This document shows, piece after piece, positions 60,989 through 64,000 of a stretch of DNA of 64,000 nt. The translations under genes were made by a program, and so were the position numbers. This DNA is from Spirabiliibacterium pneumoniae (GTDB taxonomy: Bacteria; Pseudomonadota; Gammaproteobacteria; Enterobacterales; Pasteurellaceae): positions 1 to 64,000 of the forward strand of contig NZ_JABMII010000005.1 in NCBI RefSeq assembly GCF_014884995.1, in the 5' to 3' direction. The notes under the pieces are model-generated. The model worked only from the letters and a program-made list of their open reading frames with translations, did no database searches and had not been told where the DNA came from. Positions within the stretch are counted from its first letter, which is position 1. The number at the start of each line of letters is the position of its first letter.

Positions 60989-61759
60989 ATGGACGCACAA
61001 TATCAATGGGACAGCTACCGCACTTTGATCAATGAACAAGAAGCCTTTGTGATGGTGAATATCGGCGTGGTGCAACACCTTGATGAAATGCGCTTGCAAT
61101 ATGCGCTGTCTTTCTCACTGCCGTTTGATGCCACCATGGATGGGCAAAACGTATTTGAATCGCAATGGCAGTGTGAAGCGCACTTAGACAATCTCTCTCA
61201 AACCTTGCTGCCATTAATTGCGTTAAGCAATACCATTTTGGTCGGCTTTATCATTATTGGGCATAAAACCACCGTGTATTTCTACAGTGATGATCCTGAA
61301 CAATTCAAGACCTGCCTTGACAGTCAGCATTGCCAAGATTTTAGTGTGCAGCACGACCCCCATTGTGATATTTACTTTGATTTTCTCCTGCCTTCTCCTT
61401 TGGAAATGAAGATTAACGCCACCGCACAAACGCTAGAAAGCCTAAGCCAAGAGGGCGCTAATTTAGATTTACCACATCCTATTACGCATAAATTTCAATT
61501 TGACAACGCGGACAAGATGCAAGAGTTTATTGATTACTGCATGAAAGAGTTTGGCGCACTAGACATTCATTACACCCAAGAGCCTGTGCAAGAAAACGAC
61601 GAGACATACTACCTTGTTATCTTGCAACACGATCTCGTCTTGCGTGATGATGCGATCTTCGAGTTTGTTAAAACTTTCGATAATAGCGCCAATCAATTTG
61701 AAGGGGAGTACAACGGCTGGGAATGCCAAATTCAAAAGCAAGAAAAGCCGTTGCATTAA
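60989..61759 (+). CDS. DUF695 plus RraB-like two-domain protein
   Basis: 256 aa. The N-terminal ~135 residues (EAFVMVNIGVVQ ... GFIIIGHKTTVYFYSDD) resemble DUF695. The C-terminal part (ATAQTLESLSQEGANLDLPH ... HKFQFDNADKMQEFIDYC) resembles RraB, the inhibitor of RNase E, including the acidic character and a final beta-rich region (GWECQIQKQEKP). If it acts like RraB it would modulate the RNA degradosome. The start at 60989 follows AAGGA; it is likely cotranscribed with xthA. The function is inferred from family resemblance only. Confidence 0.72.
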   Translation: MDAQYQWDSYRTLINEQEAFVMVNIGVVQHLDEMRLQYALSFSLPFDATMDGQNVFESQWQCEAHLDNLSQTLLPLIALSNTILVGFIIIGHKTTVYFYSDDPEQFKTCLDSQHCQDFSVQHDPHCDIYFDFLLPSPLEMKINATAQTLESLSQEGANLDLPHPITHKFQFDNADKMQEFIDYCMKEFGALDIHYTQEPVQENDETYYLVILQHDLVLRDDAIFEFVKTFDNSANQFEGEYNGWECQIQKQEKPLH

Positions 61760-61766
61760 AGTCAAA

Positions 61767-61800
61767 AAAGTGCGGTCGAAATCTCATCTGACCGCACTTT
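61767..61800. terminator. USS-dyad terminator between the RraB-like gene and the sulfatase
   Basis: AAAGTGCGGTC, 12 bases, GACCGCACTTT: an 11-bp stem between two converging genes, 7 bp from each stop codon. Confidence 0.7.
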
Positions 61801-61806
61801 GCCTTC

Positions 61807-63168
61807 CTAGGCATTATCTCGAATAACAGGGCGTGACTCTTTAGCCTCTTCCATCAAATCACACAACTGCTCGCGTAGTTGTGCTTTGATGTCTTGATAA
61901 GTAGGATCAGCCACCACATTAGTCAGCTCATATGGATCTTTTTCTAGATCATAGAGAAAATCATCACAATAGACATCACTGCCGCCCTGAGCACCGCCAT
62001 GCACGCGCGGTGCATACACGCTATACAGATATTTATCCGTGCGGATACAGCGTCCAATGCGGCTTTCACTGATTTGTGCAAAAATTGCATTTCTACGCGC
62101 AGGGTCACGGTGTTCAACCACATCATGCAAGTTTTCTCCGATCATCTTATCACCCACATCAATGCCCGCCATGGCTAAAAATGTTTTCGGCAAGCTGGCG
62201 GTGCTGACCAAGTCTTTAATCCGCAGCCCGCCTTTGTAGCCAGGACCTGCAATGATCAGCGGCACATGTAATGCGCTGGAATGGCAACTGCGTTTGTAGT
62301 CATCATAACCATTTAAATGCGCATCTTTGTTACGGGTCATAAAATGTGATCCGTGATCGGATGCGTAGATAATGATCGTATTATCAAACAGCCCCTTTTC
62401 TTTGAGTTTATCGATTACTCGACCAAGATTATCATCAAGACTACGGCAACAACCAAGATAATCAGGATACATTTCATCGGCGTTACCACGCAGCACTTTG
62501 AGATCGTGCGGAAGTTGATAGTGCTCAAAGCGTGTTTTTGAGCCTTCTGGACCTTCATAGGTGTGGTGGTCGTTTTGATGATGAGGCTCAATGTGTGAAA
62601 TGGTCATGAAAAACGGTTTTTCGTTATCATATTGATCCAAAAACTCGAGCGCAAAGTCAGTAATGCAATCCACCCGATAGCCTTTGAATTCGCATTTATT
62701 CATATTTTCATCAAATACATAACCGTCGTAGCCATGGGAGGTGAACTCCAGCACATCGGCTGCGCGCCAAAAGCCCTTATAACCACCACGCCGTTCAGGT
62801 GGCACCGCCGTGATGGTGTAATCAATGGTTGGCGTGGATTCTAACTCGCCGTCGCTAGCCAGATGCCATTTGCCGACATAAGCGGTTTCATAACCATTTT
62901 CAGTGAAATAATCTGCCAGCGTTTTCGTGTCTAATGGCAAAGCGATATTGTTACGAAAACAGCCTGTTTGAGTTGGCCAAAGCCCACTTTGAAACACCGA
63001 GCGGCAAGGCCCACACACCGGCTGCGGTGAGTAAGCCTCTTCAAACAATACACCTTGACGCGCAAGGGCATCTAAGTGCGGTGTCACATCCAAAGGCTGC
63101 CCATAGGCACCGATGGTGTCCCAGCGTTGCTGGTCGGAAAAATAAAATAAAATATTTGGTCGAGCCAT
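61807..63168 (-). CDS. Type I sulfatase (formylglycine-dependent), substrate unknown
   Basis: 453-aa alkaline-phosphatase-superfamily sulfatase. The modification motif C-x-P-x-R is Cys52-Gly-Pro-Cys-Arg56 (VCGPCRSV), so it needs a formylglycine-generating maturase, which is not in the window. Other metal and active-site segments are PNILFYFSDQQRWD, VGKWHLA, and YASDHGSHF. There is no signal peptide, suggesting a cytoplasmic enzyme acting on an imported sulfated (or phosphonate-like) compound. The start follows GGGGGAG and lies 9 bp after the stop of a TctA-family permease, implying one operon. Confidence 0.88.
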   Translation of the reverse strand: MARPNILFYFSDQQRWDTIGAYGQPLDVTPHLDALARQGVLFEEAYSPQPVCGPCRSVFQSGLWPTQTGCFRNNIALPLDTKTLADYFTENGYETAYVGKWHLASDGELESTPTIDYTITAVPPERRGGYKGFWRAADVLEFTSHGYDGYVFDENMNKCEFKGYRVDCITDFALEFLDQYDNEKPFFMTISHIEPHHQNDHHTYEGPEGSKTRFEHYQLPHDLKVLRGNADEMYPDYLGCCRSLDDNLGRVIDKLKEKGLFDNTIIIYASDHGSHFMTRNKDAHLNGYDDYKRSCHSSALHVPLIIAGPGYKGGLRIKDLVSTASLPKTFLAMAGIDVGDKMIGENLHDVVEHRDPARRNAIFAQISESRIGRCIRTDKYLYSVYAPRVHGGAQGGSDVYCDDFLYDLEKDPYELTNVVADPTYQDIKAQLREQLCDLMEEAKESRPVIRDNA

Positions 63169-63177
63169 AACTCCCCC

Positions 63178-64000
63178 TTATTGGCGTGCTTTTTTAGCCT
63201 TTTTATAATTGTTATAAATCAGCATACAAAGTACAGAAACTAACAAAATGAAAAATGCCAGTGCATATGGTCGAGTAACGAAAATATCCCAATTACCATC
63301 AGAAATCATTAATGAACGACGGAAATTTTTCTCGGTTAAAGAACCAAGCACCAAGCCGAGCAAGACAGGAATCGCTGAAAAGCCGAGCTTACTCATCACA
63401 TAAGAGACCACCCCAAAGGTAATGGCTGTACCAAGATCAAACATCGAATTTTTGATCGAATAAGCACCTGCAAAGCAAAACACTGCAATGATCGGCACCA
63501 AAATTTGACTGGGTACTTTCACCACTTTGGCAAACAGTCGAGTCAAATACTTGCCTTGCAATAACATAAACAAGTTCACAAAAATTAGTCCGATCATAAT
63601 GGCATAAACAGTGGTGCCATGATTTTGAAATAGATTTGGCCCTGGCGTTAGCCCGTTGATCATCAACGCCCCCAGCATAATGGCCACAGCACCATCGCCT
63701 GGAATGCCAAGCGTTAATAATGGGATCAAGGTTGCCCCTGTTACAGCATTATTCGCCGATTCCGCTGCGGCAATGCCTTCAATCGAGCCTTTGCCAAATT
63801 CATCAGGTTTTTTAGAGATTTTATGCGCCACATCGTAGCTTAAAAAAGACGCCATCGACGCACCTGTGCCAGGAATAATCCCGATAATAGAGCCAATGAT
63901 GGAAGAAAACGTCAACGGCTTCGACATTCTGCCCCACTCTTTTTTGGTTAAACGTTCATTCTCAAATTCGATTTTCTCATTCTTTTTAACATATCCCGTT
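63178..64000 (-). CDS. TctA-family tripartite transporter permease, C-terminal part
   Basis: The reading frame is open from the right edge (beginning TGYVKKNEKIEFE) to the stop at 63178, giving the last 274 residues; the N-terminus is outside the window. It is the large 12-helix permease of tripartite tricarboxylate-type transporters: motifs IIGIIPGTGASMASFLSY, SANNAVTGATLIPLLTLGIPGDGAVA and NGLTPGPNLF are diagnostic. A TctB-like small subunit and a TctC-like binding protein would be expected to the right. An internal ATG at 63927 is not the real start. The cargo is unknown; the sulfatase directly downstream suggests a sulfated organic acid (inference). Confidence 0.88.
   Translation of the reverse strand, partial: TGYVKKNEKIEFENERLTKKEWGRMSKPLTFSSIIGSIIGIIPGTGASMASFLSYDVAHKISKKPDEFGKGSIEGIAAAESANNAVTGATLIPLLTLGIPGDGAVAIMLGALMINGLTPGPNLFQNHGTTVYAIMIGLIFVNLFMLLQGKYLTRLFAKVVKVPSQILVPIIAVFCFAGAYSIKNSMFDLGTAITFGVVSYVMSKLGFSAIPVLLGLVLGSLTEKNFRRSLMISDGNWDIFVTRPYALAFFILLVSVLCMLIYNNYKKAKKARQ

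Noticed and set aside
63178-63927. Complete 249-aa permease starting at the ATG at 63927
   Set aside because: The same frame stays open to the window edge and TctA proteins are about 500 aa, so this ATG is internal.

Overview
The window is chromosomal DNA from a member of the Pasteurellaceae, on the Haemophilus/Pasteurella/Aggregatibacter side of the family. The main evidence is the 9-mer AAGTGCGGT (reverse ACCGCACTT), the Haemophilus-type DNA uptake signal sequence (USS). I count roughly 90 perfect copies by eye, where about 0.5 would be expected by chance. The gene content agrees: lipoprotein e(P4) phosphatase, a TehA homologue, rfaE/hldE beside htrB/lpxL, and many gene blocks shared with enterobacteria. 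No insertion sequence, prophage, CRISPR array or rRNA operon is visible. This is mostly conserved core genome, tightly packed, with no gene-free stretch longer than about 300 bp.

Layout. 1-4.5 kb: ftsK (cut at the left edge), lrp and fabB, all leftward. 4.6-6.7 kb: mnmC. 6.6-15.2 kb: a leftward run ygiF-radA-yoaA-tsaB-slp-fadD-rnd, whose yoaA-tsaB-slp-fadD-rnd part matches the E. coli order. 15.4-19.3 kb: rightward DUF47-pit-ygiM-cca, facing yafD. 20.3-28.3 kb: rightward Na+/H+ antiporter-dnaE-accA-pdxY-tilS. 28.3-32.9 kb: ghxP (left), galE and ampG (right), gloB (left). 32.9-35.3 kb: yafS, rnhA, dnaQ and two identical tRNA-Asp genes. 35.3-39 kb: tehA, zapG, rplM-rpsI and yfeX. 39-41.1 kb: hel and selD. 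41.3-46.9 kb: oppABCDF. 46.9-50.7 kb: kdsA, a DUF1266-like membrane protein, an AhpD-like protein divergent from an AraC regulator, and a YdjA-type nitroreductase. 50.8-56.7 kb: sppA, trxA, hldE-ldhA, lpxL. 56.8-60 kb: ldtD-mepK-gloC. 60.2-61.8 kb: xthA and a DUF695/RraB-like fusion. 61.8-64 kb: a sulfatase directly behind a TctA-family permease that runs off the right edge.

Functional themes. Envelope building is prominent: kdsA, hldE and lpxL for lipopolysaccharide/lipooligosaccharide, ldtD, mepK and ampG for peptidoglycan, and ftsK and zapG for division. Replication and repair are represented by dnaE, dnaQ, rnhA, radA, yoaA and xthA, and tRNA maturation by mnmC, tilS, cca, tsaB and rnd. 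Paired inverted USS copies sit at many gene ends and look like they double as transcription terminators. USS copies also occur inside genes, with mnmC and tilS the densest.

I found no clearly undescribed multi-gene defence or mobile system. The points most worth a second look are the sulfatase/TctA pair, a 9-bp inverted repeat with 33-bp spacing between the AraC regulator and the AhpD-like gene, USS pairs inside coding sequence, a tRNA promoter buried in a dyad, dyads upstream of fabB and rplM, and the DUF695/RraB fusion.
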